The notes: generated from the sequence alone by a model not told the origin. Counted from the stretch's first letter, positions 1 through 12,600 are shown. The stretch is DNA of 64,000 nt from Anoplopoma fimbria (GCF_027596085.1 NC_072467.1:27129734-27193733), one strand, 5' to 3'. Numbers and translations are program-made.

Positions 1-40
<40 letters not shown>
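1..40. repeat. (GT)n microsatellite, cut by the window edge
   Basis: A perfect GT run from the first base to 40; its true start is outside the window. Confidence 0.98.
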
Positions 41-44
<4 letters not shown>

Positions 45-720
45 CTATTATCCAAAAATATATTCATAATAATATATATTTCAGGAATCTCCAATACAAC
101 AACACCGAATATTACCATGAGAATTAAGGAAACAACTCAAGAAGGTCTTCCTGCACATTCAGAGGATGTTTCACAACAACTTTTGGATATAAAATGATAT
201 TGTTCTGTTAATATGAAACATGTAAATGTTGCAGTGGAGTCGTTTGCATTGTTTTAGTCGTGTTTTTTTCTAAGTATAGAAATAGGCACAATTAAAAGTA
301 TGTGCAATTAACTATTAGAAGCTTCTGTTTCCAAGGTCACCCATGATTATACAGATAACTATCACTGGTTTACTGAGATACTAAAGAAAACTTTAAACAT
401 AATGGTTCTCAGCTAAGTTCTGCAGTAAAAACGAGCATCTTTCATCATCAGTTCTGTTCAGATATATTGGGAGGGACGTGTGAATCACTCTCAATCCAAA
501 AAGAGTGTCCATCTACACAGCCCTCAGAATATCCAGTGTTGTGTTTTTTGGTCTGCGTGCTGCTAGTTTTCACCATCGATTTCATTCTGAAAATCACATT
601 AACAGTCGGACAGTGAAGCCGCAGGGCAACATGTTTAATTTAGGGAGAGAGCTCTGCAGAGTGTTGATGGTGTGAATGCAGTCATGTCATGTCTGCTGTT
701 CATTTCAGAAATCATTTTTA

Positions 721-727
721 AACTGTT

Positions 728-786
<59 letters not shown>

Positions 787-804
787 TATATATATATATA
801 GTTT

Positions 805-835
<31 letters not shown>

Positions 836-881
836 GTTTTGTATATATATATATATAGTTTTGTATATATATATATATATA

Positions 882-918
<37 letters not shown>

Positions 919-1070
919 TTATATATATATATATATATAGATATATATAGAGAGAGATAGATATATATATAGATATATATATATAGATAGATATCTATAG
1001 AGATAGATGTATATATATATAGATATATAGATATATATATAGATATATATAGATATATATATATAGTTTC
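721..1070. repeat. AT-rich satellite (TA)n with ATAGTTTTATAT and ATAGATATAT variants
   Basis: About 350 bp of almost pure TATA, interrupted at intervals by AGTTTTATAT or AGTTTTGTAT and later by AGATAT/AGAGATAG units. It forms a compound (TA)n / (TATAGA)n satellite able to fold on itself. Confidence 0.97.
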
Positions 1071-1876
1071 AGGATTAACATTGAGATGTGCGCATGTGCA
1101 GTGTCAGCATTTTAACTCAACTGCAACTTTTTTGCTCCTTAAAACAAAATAAAAAAATGCATTGTTTTCCTTTTTCCATGACTGATTGGTTGTTTACACA
1201 GAGGTCTGCACAATTATTAATATTATTCTGCAAAATACATTGAGAAGATGAAGTCTTTGGCCGTGATGTTTTTTCCACGTCATCACCATTCTTATCTTGA
1301 CAACCAATGTGTTTATGAGTAAAGTTGGAATCTAGCCTCTTCATTTTTCACTCAAAGTCCAACAGAATGATGCATTTTGAGTGAAAAATGTAGCCAAAAC
1401 TTCTGGTGAATATTCCAGATTGTTCTTATTTTCGCAACATATATTGCAGAAAACAAAAGATTGCATTGTCAGTTCTTTTCTATATTGTACAGATCTCACA
1501 AAAGTCTCAAACCCCAAACTGATCGTCCGCTTTACGCTCTCTTGTCGATCCTTCCTCAAAAACCTCTCCATGTTTTGTTAGCATCGTGGTCCCAAAGTAT
1601 TCATATTAAGGCCCGACAGATTCCACACATCCTGAACAAACCACACACCAGAGGGCATTTGAACGCAGCCTCTGGCCCACATGGTTCAGTCCGATACGCT
1701 CCGGTGTTCTGGTCCCGTTTGGTTCTTTTTTTTATTCATGGATCAGACTCCCTGCTCCTCCGTGGACGGGTCCGTTGATTCCTGTTGTCGGTTCCGTCTG
1801 CGTGTCGTCTCTCATCAGCTGGAAGAGGCGGGTTGATGAAGCTCTAATGAATTACCAGCAGCTCCCAGGCTCCAGC

Positions 1877-1968
1877 GTTCTTCTTCTTCTTCTTCTTCTT
1901 CTTCTTCTTCTTCTTCTTCTTCTTCTTCTTCTTCTTCTTCTTCTTCTTCTTCTTCTTCTTCTTCTTCT
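1877..1968. repeat. (TTC)n microsatellite
   Basis: About 30 perfect TTC units on the + strand (GAA on the other). GAA/TTC tracts of this size can form triplex DNA. Confidence 0.97.
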
Positions 1969-3298
1969 GATGTTCCATTTTCCTCTCTGAACTAAAGCTC
2001 TACATTTTCCTCCTCCACCCTCCGTTTCATTGTGTCTGTACTGACGGCAGGGTGTAATCACATCATTGTGTCTCTGCTCCGTCGGTCTCATCTCTTTGTC
2101 TCGTGATTAGTCGGCGGTCGGCGGTGTTTGTGTACAGCGGGTCGCTCAGTTTGTAATAAGGCGGCGGTTTAACAAGACAGGCTTTTCACTTTGACACGTT
2201 GCACACAAATGAAACGTCTGAGGAGGATTGCTGGAATATAAAGGCCAATATGTGTGGGTTCATTATTTACCTCATTGCTTTGTATTCATACAAAGGTCAG
2301 TTTCCTTGAATTTCACCGTAGTTCTGCAGCTTTGTCAGCCAACGGGAGTGAGAGGTCACTGTGGAGGACATAAACAAAAACAAAACTGAAAGAAATATGA
2401 TTTATTGACAGAAAGAACTTTGTTGTAAGAAACATCCGATCACAGAGCCTCCGCTTCTGTCGCCTTTGCAGAACATGTTTATTTCATTTTAACATTATAT
2501 TTGCAGATGCTATATCTCTATATTAATATTTTAGAGTTTAGAATTTCCTCCAGAACTGAGCAGCTCGGTGTCAGATGATCACACCAGAGTCGATAAGCAG
2601 TAAATGAGCTCAAATCACATCATAAAGAAACATGTGCATGTGCAAATAGATGCTTTGGTCCATTAAAATTCAGGAATGCAATGCAGAGTGAGCGCAATAT
2701 TAATCTGTTTATATTCCCTGTTTTTATTAATAAATATTAATTTATTTGCAAGGAAAACCAAAGACATGAATCCTTTTTCCAGAGTCACTAGATTATTTCA
2801 GAAAAAGTTTTGTCAGATTTCCAGAAAAGATGATGTATAGTAAATATGATGAATGTTCTAAAGAAGTAAGAGATGAACCTTTATCTACATCTGCAGTATT
2901 TTACTTTCAGGAGTTCACTGTTGGTTTTGTTCAGTTCAGCACATTAAGTAAGCTTCTTTTCCTCCAGGCGGTTTTCTTTCTCCTCCGCTCTTTGTTCGTG
3001 TGATGAAACATGGTCATGATGAAGGTCAGGTCACAGCAGAAAGTGGTCCAGCAGAAGGAATCCGTGTGACTTTGCAGAGTGTTTGTTGGTGAGCTGCTGT
3101 AGCTGGAGAGCTTATTGTTAACTCACTCGTCAGTAGCAGTAGCTCTGGGATTCTCTCTGTTTTCACTCTTCTTACGAGCTTCATAAAACTCAGTTACTGG
3201 AGTTCTTCCTAATAAGTGTTGATGGTCGTCTGTCACATGACTCTCTGCAAACTGTTCCTCTTGGCTCCCTCTCCAGCTCTGCAGAGTGAAGACACTGT

Positions 3299-3540
3299 GG
3301 AAGTGTCTTTAAAGCTGCATTCTCTCTCCTGTCCATCAGGGGGCGACTCCTCTGGTTGTATAGAAGTCTATGAGAAAATGACTCTACTTCTCTCTTGATT
3401 TATTCCCTCAGTAAACATTGTAAACATGAGTTTATGGTCTCAATCTCTAGTTTCAAGTCTTCTTCAATACAGCATGATGTTCATTTAGTAAATGATGCTC
3501 CATTTAGAGTCAAACAGACCATAAAGCAGGGGATGCTTTA
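3299..3540 (-). mobile_element. Repeat R1, core only
   Basis: Reverse orientation. It carries only the about 225-bp R1 core, from TTAAAGCTGCATTCTCTCTC to AAGCAGGGGATGCTTTA. The arm is missing: at 3541 the sequence changes to TGTTAGGGTTAGGGTGTAAC. The core is almost identical to the other copies. Confidence 0.9.
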
Positions 3541-3827
3541 TGTTAGGGTTAGGGTGTAACCATAACGATGTGAAGTAGTTTCACTATACAGAGAGTGTCA
3601 GCTCAGCGAGATGGTGAGAAGGACGCCAAATGGAGCAGTGCTTCAGTACTTCTAACCGGACACATTCCTCCCTGTGTCTCTAGTCCGTGTTTCTCTGACA
3701 TGTTGACACGCTGCAACGTGAGCGGAGTCACATAAAGGCTGGTTGTCATAGAAATGCTCTGAGAGGCAGAAGTAGAAAGGCTACAAACAAAGACAAAGTC
3801 TAGTAGAAGTCATGGTAACAAACTGTT

Positions 3828-3964
<137 letters not shown>

Positions 3965-4140
3965 ATAAATTCTTCTGAGCAAGGTTTGATTCAATCGTCA
4001 GTTTAATTTAACCGTCAGTTATGGTTCTGTTGTCAGCTTTCTTTCTCATTTGATTTGATGTTTCCTCTTTAGAACAGTTGGTATGATATCCTACGATTTG
4101 CATTTGTCGTGCGTTTTCCTACAAAAGTCGGTTTAGGCCG

Positions 4141-4620
4141 TAGAATGTATATGAGAAGTGGACGTAGTCATCGTGATGTCACTCATTAGTTTGTACACTG
4201 TTGCTATGAAGCCTCAAGTTTGACCTTTTGGCCGTCGCCATCTTGATTTTTTTTGCAACCAGTGAACAGGAAGTGACCATATTAGGACTGAGGAGGAGTG
4301 ACGTAGAGACGCCGTATACGTCTCTGGTGTGGACCTGTCAATCAGTGTGTAGCCCCGCCCTAAAGCATCCCCTGCTTTATGGTCTGTTTGACTCTAAATG
4401 GAGCATCATTTACTAAATGAACATCATGCTGTATTGAAGAAGACTTGAAACTAGAGATTGAGACCATAAACTCATGTTTACAATGTTTACTGAGGGAATA
4501 AATCAAGAGAGAAGTAGAGTCATTTTCTCATAGACTTCTATACAACCAGAGGAGTCGCCCCCTGGTGGACAGGAGAGAGAATGCAGCTTTAAGACATGAA
4601 GCATCGGCTTCACTTTATCA
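4141..4620 (+). mobile_element. Repeat R1, near full length
   Basis: It begins GTATATGAGAAGTGGACGTA, continues through CCGTCGCCATCTTG, GGAAGTGACCATATTAGG and TCAGTGTGTAGCCCCGCCCT, then the core, and ends GACATGAAGCATCGGCTTCA. About 480 bp. Non-coding; no obvious pol III A/B boxes or terminal inverted repeats. It belongs to a widespread teleost interspersed family whose class I cannot fix. Confidence 0.9.
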
Positions 4621-6265
4621 GAACTGGAAGTTGCAGTTCGTTAGGTTATCCGCTATCTTTTTGTATGAGAAATAAATATATTCTACAGGAGATAAACACT
4701 GTAGAAAAACAATAAACACATGAATTAAAAAACTATATATCAGGCGTGTGCCTGTTGGTTTGACCTCCATCACTCTGATAATGACTTCCTTTCTCTCCCT
4801 CACTGTCAGGAGTTAATTAGGACTCCGAAGTGACTAAACATGGGGTTAGTTTTCCCCTCTGGGTGTCACTCTGGATCCACACCACCAGGTTTGTGATCGG
4901 AAACAAAACCCGTCAGTTCATCCGTGAACTAATCTCCATCGCTCGGCAATTAATGCGGGCGGATGTCAGCCCTGACAGGAAGTGGTGACGTGGGGGGGTG
5001 ACAGCAACGACATTCATTTACTCAAACAGACAAATTATTTATTAAATAACTACTTTTAAGAAAAAAGTAATTTGTCGCTCTCAGAAGCTGAACTTCTAAA
5101 GCAGAAGTTGTTGAGGTCATTGAGTCTTCATGTTGACATTTTTATGAATGACTGGTCCGTCGGGAGATCAATCACTTTGGTTCTGACTGAAATATCTCAA
5201 CAGCTGCTGGACGGCTTGTGATGACGCTCGTTGCAGACATTCATGTCCCCCTCAGGATGGATTCTGGTAACTTTGGTGACTTTAACTTTTCCGTAGTGCC
5301 ATCATCAGGTCACAATCTCAGTTTTTTATGACGATCCCATCAGCTTCTGCTGTACTTTTTGAATTGCTAATCTGCAAATGTTAACATGCTCAAATAAGAG
5401 GGCGAACATGGGAAACATTACACCTGCAAAATATGTTAGCAGTCCCATCATGACCACGTTAGCGTGCTAATGTTAGCATTTAGCTCAAAGCACCACTTTG
5501 CCTCAGCACAGTATCACAGAGCAGCTACATTGCTTTCAAGGTGAACACTACTTACCGTAGTCTCCTCTTTTGTGTCTTCTTCCATAATACTGAGCGTCAC
5601 TTTTACTAATATTCATGATATATATAATAAAACCAGCAAACAAGTCAAATGATTACACCCAACTGTCAAGAAATAGTTTTTGAAGGTTGAATTTGTGTGT
5701 TTTTTGCTAAAAATCGAATTCAAACAACACCAAAGAATCCCTTCAGTGAAGTCACGGACTACAAACAGAAACATGACCATGGCGTCAGTTTCTCCAACAG
5801 CATGAATGACCGGTGCTGCTCCATCCAAGGAGGTGAGGTCCAGAAGAGCAGACAGCTCGTGTGATCTTCTCTTGCTGAGGCTCAGTTAGATTTTTGAGAT
5901 CCCAACTTGCTGCTCAGCGTTTTTTATTTCCTCCCCCAGCTGCAGCTCCTCAGCGTGACTAAAGGAAGTTTTCCTTCTCTGTAAACGAGACACTAACTGA
6001 TTCTCTGCGACACTTTTTTTTTTAACCGGGCTCAAATTAAACAGCTTATCTCTTCTCTGTGTTATCGGGCTCTGGAGGTTCCACTCGTCTCTTTGGCTTC
6101 GGGCCGGTTTCCATCAGAGCACTTTTTTTTTTATCTCAGATTGTCATTTTAGACGCCTCGGCTCATCACAGATTCGTGAAACGAGACGCTCGTTTTCTGC
6201 CCTGTAATCAAAACTCTGTTCAATTTTCAATTTGCTTTCATCTCCTCTTCGAGTCTCGCCAACGT

Positions 6266-6650
6266 CGTATATAAGAAGTGGACGTAGTCATGGTGACGTC
6301 ACCCATTGGTCTGAAGCCTTGAGTTCAGCGATTTTGTCGTTGCCATCTTGGATTACGGCCGCCGCCATCTTTGCTTTTCTGCTGATGAACGGAAGTTACC
6401 ATATTTGGACTGAAAGCATCTCCTGCTTTATGGTCTGTTTGACTCTAAATGGAGCATCATTTACTAAATGAACATCATGCTGTATTGAAGAAGACTTGAA
6501 ACTAGAGATTGAGACCATAAACTCATGTTTACAATGTTTACTGAGGGAATAAATCAAGAGAGAAGTAGAGTCATTTTCTCATAGACTTCTATACAACCAG
6601 AGGAGTCGCCCCCTGGTGGACAGTAGAGAGAATGCAAGTTTAAGACACTG
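6266..6650 (+). mobile_element. Repeat R1, internally deleted
   Basis: The left arm is present (GTATATAAGAAGTGGACGTA, CGCCATCTTGG), but the GTGACGTAGAGACG to GCCCCGCCCT segment is missing; it goes from CATATTTGGACTGAAAGCAT straight into the core. It ends at GCAAGTTTAAGACACTG. Confidence 0.88.
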
Positions 6651-6845
6651 TCAAAGACGAGGGCACATCAACCAGAACTCATCATTGATCACTGAACAAA
6701 TCAGATTGGGGAAACTGCAGCTCTATTGATTGGTTGCTTGATTGATCGCCGGCTTTAAACATTAAAGAATTCAAACATGTTCAAGTAGAAAATACAAAAA
6801 TACAAGTATGAACCTGGAAATGAGATATGTCTCCTTTAAATGCTG

Positions 6846-7340
6846 TTTTTTTTTTTCTCAGACTCTGATCCAGAAATCTCCACTTCAGTAGCTCTTACAT
6901 ACACCAACCTTTACAGTTTCATTCTGATCTATACTCTAAAGGTTTTTACAGAGGGGTTTGTTCATGTCATTCATGGCCTCATTTATACAACATTTCATTA
7001 CCCCCAAAAATGTGGTGAAAATTGATTTTTGAATGGCTGTTTGCAGCATTTTGTTATTTATGGAGTGATACCAAGATATATCTAAAATCCTCTCTTTAAA
7101 AACCTTTGACTCTAATATGTCAACAAAATGAAACAATCATTTTGAACCTGGATTCATCCAATGTACAGATTTCTGTCCTGGAAAGTTATGCAAATTGGCA
7201 CATATTTAATAAGACAATTCTTTATTTGCATATTTAAACTTTATTAGAAAACTTGTAATATGAGAAATAATTGTCTTAATGTCAGTAATTTACTTTGGAA
7301 GTGTCATGGTGATATCTATTAGTCTTTTACTTTTTTACAC
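6846..7340 (-). mobile_element. Repeat R2
   Basis: Reverse orientation: TCTCAGACTCTGATCCAGAA then ATCTCCACTTCAGTAGCTCT, through AACCTTTGACTCTAATATGT, to TTAATGTCAGTAATTTAC. It matches 29893-30420 and 50600-51270. No coding capacity. Confidence 0.85.
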
Positions 7341-7856
7341 AATGTGTCTCCCCTTAACTTGACAATATTTAGAAATTCTATAACTATATTCATCAGCTTC
7401 CTTTTGTCCCACATAGAAATATTGTCCTAATATCTTTCCAGCCAATAAGACTCGGTAGATAAAGTGAAATGAACCACGTGAGACAGAAGTTTGGTGTTTT
7501 CCCAGTGATCATGGAGCAGCACCTGGTGGACATCAGATGAACTGCAGCTGAAAACCTGCAGCTTTCGACCCCTTAAATCAACTAGAATTGAACATCTCTC
7601 TTCTCTGATTGGTCGAGAGAGATATGATGAAGTATTTGATTAGCTACTCGCAGACCCTCGCTTCTCATCGACTACTTACTGACGTCTATTACCACCTGAG
7701 CTGCTAAATGGTTCATCAATACACGCCTGAGGACGCTTCTTCACTGTACTCCGGCTGTGTCTCTCTCTCCTTCACCCTCTGATTGGTTTATTGATTGTGC
7801 AGCTCTCTGATTGGCTGCATTATGTAACTCTGTGTTTTTTGTGGGGTTTTTCTCAG

Positions 7857-7937
7857 CTGGACAACGTGGACGAGCAGGCGGCTCAGATCCGCAGAGAGCT
7901 GGACGGAAGGTTACAGCTGGCCGAGAAGATTTCCAGG
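7857..7937 (+). CDS. cadps2: cadps2 exon e1: pre-C2 helical segment
   Basis: 81 nt, 27 codons, phase 0 at both ends. It reads [19 protein letters not shown] followed by QLAEKISR. The acceptor is ttctcag and the donor AGG|gtgaga. The [19 protein letters not shown] stretch is highly conserved between CADPS and CADPS2 and lies N-terminal to the C2 domain; it is charged and likely helical. This is the first exon visible; the preceding intron fills 1-7856, and upstream exons including the start codon are outside the window. It joins to e2 to give [13 protein letters not shown] see no alternative splice site of similar strength nearby. Confidence 0.92.
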
Positions 7938-9206
7938 GTGAGAGACACTAAACATGTCATAATCATGTTCAAAGCTCAATATTTATATTCAAACGATGGC
8001 TGTGGTCATGTGAAAGATGCCTCTTGCCTCTGCAGCTCTTTAAGCAGCATTTTAGCCTCTTTCAGCTCCTAGTTTTGGTTTTATATTCACTGTTTGTTCA
8101 GTCTCGATGTTTCCAACAGCAGTAGGCAGCTGTTTATATAATATATCTGTTCACAGCTCATTCTGATAAGAGTTGTTGCGATAAAAAGAAATATTTCCCG
8201 ATACCGTTTCACAGGTGTGAGGCACTAGTTTGCACATGCTCAGTACCGACTGAGCGACTGACAGGTGTTGTTGTTGTTTCTGTGTAGCAGAACTGAACTG
8301 ATTGCAGCTTTAAAATATATCAATCCAGAAAAATAGACAAACTAATTAATGTTTGTGAAACTAAGCTGTAGATGATTTTTCTAACTATCTGTTGGCGTCA
8401 TATTTTAACTATTCGGTGCAACAGATCATAAAACCCAGTTCCAGTTTGGATTCTATCACTGATTAGATATGAAGTCAGTTAAACAATCAACATTTTTTAA
8501 ATGTAATCCTTTTACTTTGTCATTGTCAAAGTTACTTTTTTGAATAAAAACACACAACTCAAATGATTAGCATAAAAGAGATTGTATTTTTATTGATGAA
8601 TAAATCTTGTCATTAGTAGTTTTATTGATGAATTATAATCTGCTAAACTAGTATTAAGTAACATTAGCAGCACCGCTAACCGCTAACGTACGGAGGTTCC
8701 ATTCAGTTACATGATGTAAATTATAATAATAGAGTAATTATATATTATTATGTTCTCATGATGTGCTCACATGTAATCTTGTAAATTGTAGTGTTGGTGA
8801 GAAACTTTAATAAATCCAGTAGTTTGAAGGAGAATTTTTAACTTCCAGCTCTCCTGTTGATTTAAACACTGATTTTTTGTTCACAATTTGTTGACATTAT
8901 AAAAGGGTAGAAGAAAAGAAATATTTTATGCCGAATTCATATTTTAACTGAATATCGGCTGATGACAATTTTCAAAAAAAAACTTTATTTCACCCTGTGA
9001 AGGCTAAACTGTGTAATTAACCCCTGGTTGACATTAGTGTTGAACCATGAATCAAAAACTAGTGGTGTAACCAAGACAACGGTCCGTTACACCACCAGTT
9101 TTTACTGTTAAAAACGTCCCAGTCAGTTAAAGAAATGGACTTAAAGTAAACGTGTTGATGATGAACCAAAATTTACCAAGACAGGTTTTTTTTTTGTCCC
9201 CCACAG
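7938..9206 (+). other. cadps2: intron e1-e2
   Basis: 1269 nt of unremarkable AT-rich intronic sequence. No repeat unit or conserved frame is recognised. It ends in a T-rich tract and ccccacag. Confidence 0.9.
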
Positions 9207-9440
9207 GAGAGGAGACACCCGAAGTTCGTCTCCCCCGACATGGAGCCCCTCTACGTGGAGGAGCTGCGTTCGTCGGTCAACCTGCTCATGGCCAACCTGG
9301 AGAGTCTGCCGGTGTCCAAAGGAGGCCCGGACTTCAAACAGAAGCTCAAACGCTCCTCCGTCAACAACTCCTTCCTGGACATGGGAGACGAGGGAGACAT
9401 CCTGTCCAAGTCTGACGTGGTGCTGTCCTTTACTCTGGAG
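9207..9440 (+). CDS. cadps2: cadps2 exon e2: pre-C2 linker and start of C2 domain
   Basis: 234 nt, 78 codons, phase 0/0, and the longest exon in the window. It reads [20 protein letters not shown], then [20 protein letters not shown], then [20 protein letters not shown], ending [12 protein letters not shown]. The [13 protein letters not shown] helix is a CAPS hallmark. [12 protein letters not shown] opens the first strand of the C2-like domain and matches CADPS2 (T where CADPS1 usually has S). The acceptor is ccccacag. The donor GAG|gtctgt is weak after the GT. Retention of the 392-nt intron would add about 22 residues before a TGA at 9504-9506, truncating the protein before the C2 domain. 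Confidence 0.95.
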
Positions 9441-9832
9441 GTCTGTGCTTGTGTTTGGACCTGGACAGGATCTGTTTGTAGTTCAGTGTTTGAATTCACT
9501 ACATGAGGCAGGTGATGTAGAATACAAGATAAGATGAGGTAGAAATTATTTAAAGGTATCTTGATCATTTATATGTCTTTATTTATATGTCTTATATATT
9601 TATGACTTAGAATGAGTCCACATTGGACAAACCACTTTTAAAGATGTCTTGTTTTATATAGAATTGTAATTTCACAGTTTTCTTATGCTACATAGACGGT
9701 TAGATTCATCAAGAAAGTAATGTCCAAAATTGTCGTAGTAACTGGAATATTGTGGGATTTTGGTTCATTGCTCATACAAAAAACTAAACTTTGAAGAGTC
9801 GTCGTGTTCTTACCCTCTCCTGGTGTCCTCAG
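9441..9832 (+). other. cadps2: intron e2-e3
   Basis: 392 nt, starting with a weak donor (gtctgt) and ending tggtgtcctcag. An open frame continues from e2 for about 22 codons into it, then stops; this is read-through and not coding. Nothing else is seen. Confidence 0.9.
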
Positions 9833-9954
9833 ATTGTGATCGTGGAGGTCCAGGGTCTGAAGTCCGTGGCTCCAAACCGGATCGTTTACTGCACCATGGA
9901 GGTGGAGGGAGGAGAAAAGCTGCAGACGGACCAAGCTGAAGCCTCCAGGCCACA
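9833..9954 (+). CDS. cadps2: cadps2 exon e3: first half of C2-like domain
   Basis: 122 nt, phase 0 in and phase 2 out. It reads [20 protein letters not shown], then [20 protein letters not shown], and the first two bases of a Gln codon. [11 protein letters not shown] is the C2 beta strand normally written VxVxxAxxL in C2 domains; [12 protein letters not shown] is the next strand pair. The EASRPQW wording favours CADPS2 over CADPS1 (KPTW). The acceptor is gtcctcag and the donor CCACA|gtgagt is strong. The CAPS C2 domain contributes to dimerisation and membrane action; a canonical full set of Asp Ca2+ ligands is not evident here. Confidence 0.95.
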
Positions 9955-11339
9955 GTGAGTTCTGCTGAGTGTCTCAGCTATACCTGTTGACACAACAGGT
10001 TTTTGGTGCGTCGTCTCGTCCGAGATTCTCTCCACGTTGTTTATTTGAAAATGAATCAACCTGAGAACCTGATATATAGAAAAAGAATTACCGGCAGCTT
10101 TTAGGAAGTGCAGGTCCACAAGAAAGAGTCGTGGTACGCCAGAGAGTAAAATGAAGTCATGCCGGTTCTGTTACGCCCTTCATTCCTTCTGATGAAAGAC
10201 TTCTATTAAACTTGCTTTATATAAACTAAAAAGATGGTTTATATTTTTCAGCGCTGCTCGTTGTTAATAATATTGACCCGTGTATGTCGATCTGTCTCAA
10301 GAAGGATGAGACTAGAACAAATTGAATTAGAGCTCCAATATAACAGTTATATTGTCCAATGAAAGACAAATAAGGCATCAGAGCAGTGTCATTTCTCAAA
10401 GGGATATGGATCACTCACTTAATAAGGAAATTGTCTCTGACTTCAGTACTAAACTCTTTCCACTTCTGTTTCCTGCCGCCTTTCTATGATCAGCAGGAAG
10501 TCTGCGTGAGAAGCTTCGTCGTCCTTTAAAAGTAGAAATGTTTCCTCGCCTTCGCCGTTCGCTCAGGGCTTCACGTCCTCGGTGGCGGTCGACCTGCAAC
10601 CCTTTCAAATGACGAGAATCACCAAACAGCCAATCAGAGGAGCTCCCGTCACCTGACCGCCCCCTGTTGGTCAACAGTTCTCCTTCCTGTAACCTTCACT
10701 GCAATTAACCCTCAGCCCTCATCTTCACTAACAACTCACTTAATGACAGCGCAGTTAGCTGTAATTACACGGAGCACATGATTATCTGTGATTACACCGT
10801 CGTCCCGCCGTGGCCGTAGCGTTCGTTAATCACCGAGGACCTCTTCATTAGTAGCGCCTTTAATTATTTCTGAAATGTCAACGTCTGTGACTCCTCGTGT
10901 TTATTACAAATCAAGTACACCTCTGTTAATTACGGTTTGTTTTTTTTACATTCCTTCCAGGCTAATGAAAATGAACTTGCAGAGACGCACAGAGGTTTAG
11001 AAATTGAATCTGTTCGTGTAATTGAAGTTTTTTTTGTTCATTATTTTTCCTCCTGAATCGCTCGCTGCACTAAACTAATTCACCAGAGAATGATGTTAAA
11101 CTCGGGTGGGTGTCATCTTCGAATGTCGCCCTCAGGGTTTGGATTGTAAACAGATTTAAATGAAAAAAACACAAACAATTTTATACATCTTGCACCAATT
11201 TGCCTCAGAGACACAAAACAGTAGGCTGATGATAAAAGGCAGAGAAGGAACACAAAGACACATCTGACTCCACAAACGTTGACTGTTTGAAAATACAACC
11301 ACAGCTGGTTAACCCTCTGAACACCAAAACCAACCGGCG

Positions 11340-11945
11340 GGATTTAAAAGCATGTTTTCTTTAAACATTTATCACAACCAGAAGCTGTAAAAAACACATT
11401 ATTGTAAGATTTTCATCTTTCAGATGGTCCTTGAACGCATCATGTGCAACAAACACTTCCATCAGAAGAAGAAACCGAAACGAAGCTTAAAATTGTGATA
11501 TTTCATAAATTACATTTTATTCTACATGTGTCATTTAAAATCTTGCTCTGAATAAACCGTTTGCTTTAAACAGATTCTGTAAAAAACATTAAATTCTGAG
11601 CTCTTCAGAGAAACTATGAAGCCATGACTGATTCACCGGAGACAAACAGTCATGTGACAGAAAAATTGTGAAACCTTTACTGAACACAGAGCAGAGAGGA
11701 GAGGAGAGGCTGTAGATAGTTAAATATGTAGAACATGTGGAGCCTCCATTTTTTGGTAAAACTTGTGGACACCTGGAAATATGTTGGATATATAGATTCC
11801 ATTGTTTTCCATTTTTCTTTTAAAACAATTAATCAAAGAAATTCAACTTTTTTTTCTCTTTATGATTTATGTCATTATAACTGTGTTATTCTGCACTAAA
11901 GACATGTCTGAGTTCTCTCTACTTCTAGTCATGATTGTTCTGTTT
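11340..11945 (+). mobile_element. Repeat R3
   Basis: AAGATTTTCATCTTTCAGAT then GTCCTTGAACGCATCATG, AATAAACCGTTTGCTTTAAA, TGTTGGATATATAGATTCCA and CATTATAACTGTGTTATTCT. It matches 60395-61005 in the same order and orientation with frequent substitutions. Class unknown; no coding frame. Confidence 0.85.
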
Positions 11946-12062
11946 CCATAGAGGTGCAGGACTTTTATTGCAGTGAAAATCAAGGCCACAGAGAGAAAAA
12001 TGTGAAGTGAGCAAAATACGGCGCAAAACTATTGTAGGTATTGGTGTAATGTCATGCCAATC

Positions 12063-12278
12063 CATAGACTGTATATTCGACGTGATAACACGCATTGGTT
12101 TGTGGACTGATGTTATGAAGCCTCAAGTTCAGCAAATCTTGTTTTTTGCAACCGATGAGCTGAACTCACCATATATGGACTGAGGAGGAGTGACGTAAGA
12201 GACCTGTCAATCAGTGTGTAGCCCCGCCCTAAAGCATACCCTGCTTTATGGTCTTAAAAAAGTTTAAGACACTTCAGA
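12063..12278 (+). mobile_element. Repeat R1, arm only (core deleted)
   Basis: It starts CATAGACTGTATATTCGACG and keeps GTGACGTAAGAGACCTGTCA and TAGCCCCGCCCTAAAGCATA. After TGCTTTATGGTCT it skips the whole core to AAAGTTTAAGACACTTCAG. The complement of the core-only copy at 3299. Confidence 0.85.
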
Positions 12279-12363
12279 ATTATTTTATTCAAATATTAAT
12301 TAGTTTTTTTACAGTGCATGTCCTCCGTCTCACAGGTCTGAGGTCTGTTATTACTTAAAACAT

Positions 12364-12509
<146 letters not shown>

Positions 12510-12598
12510 GTGAATACACCTTTCTGCGCAATGTTGCCTTGGAAACTGTGGAAAGTGAATCTGGAACTCGGCTTTGTGAAGGGGTCACTTGTCATTTG

Positions 12599-12600
<2 letters not shown>

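Noticed and set aside
9100..9206. TATA-like and promoter-like patches in AT-rich introns
   Set aside because: AT-rich intronic sequence gives such matches everywhere; no supporting context.
9251..9568. 105-codon open frame on the - strand
   Set aside because: It is the antisense shadow of e2.
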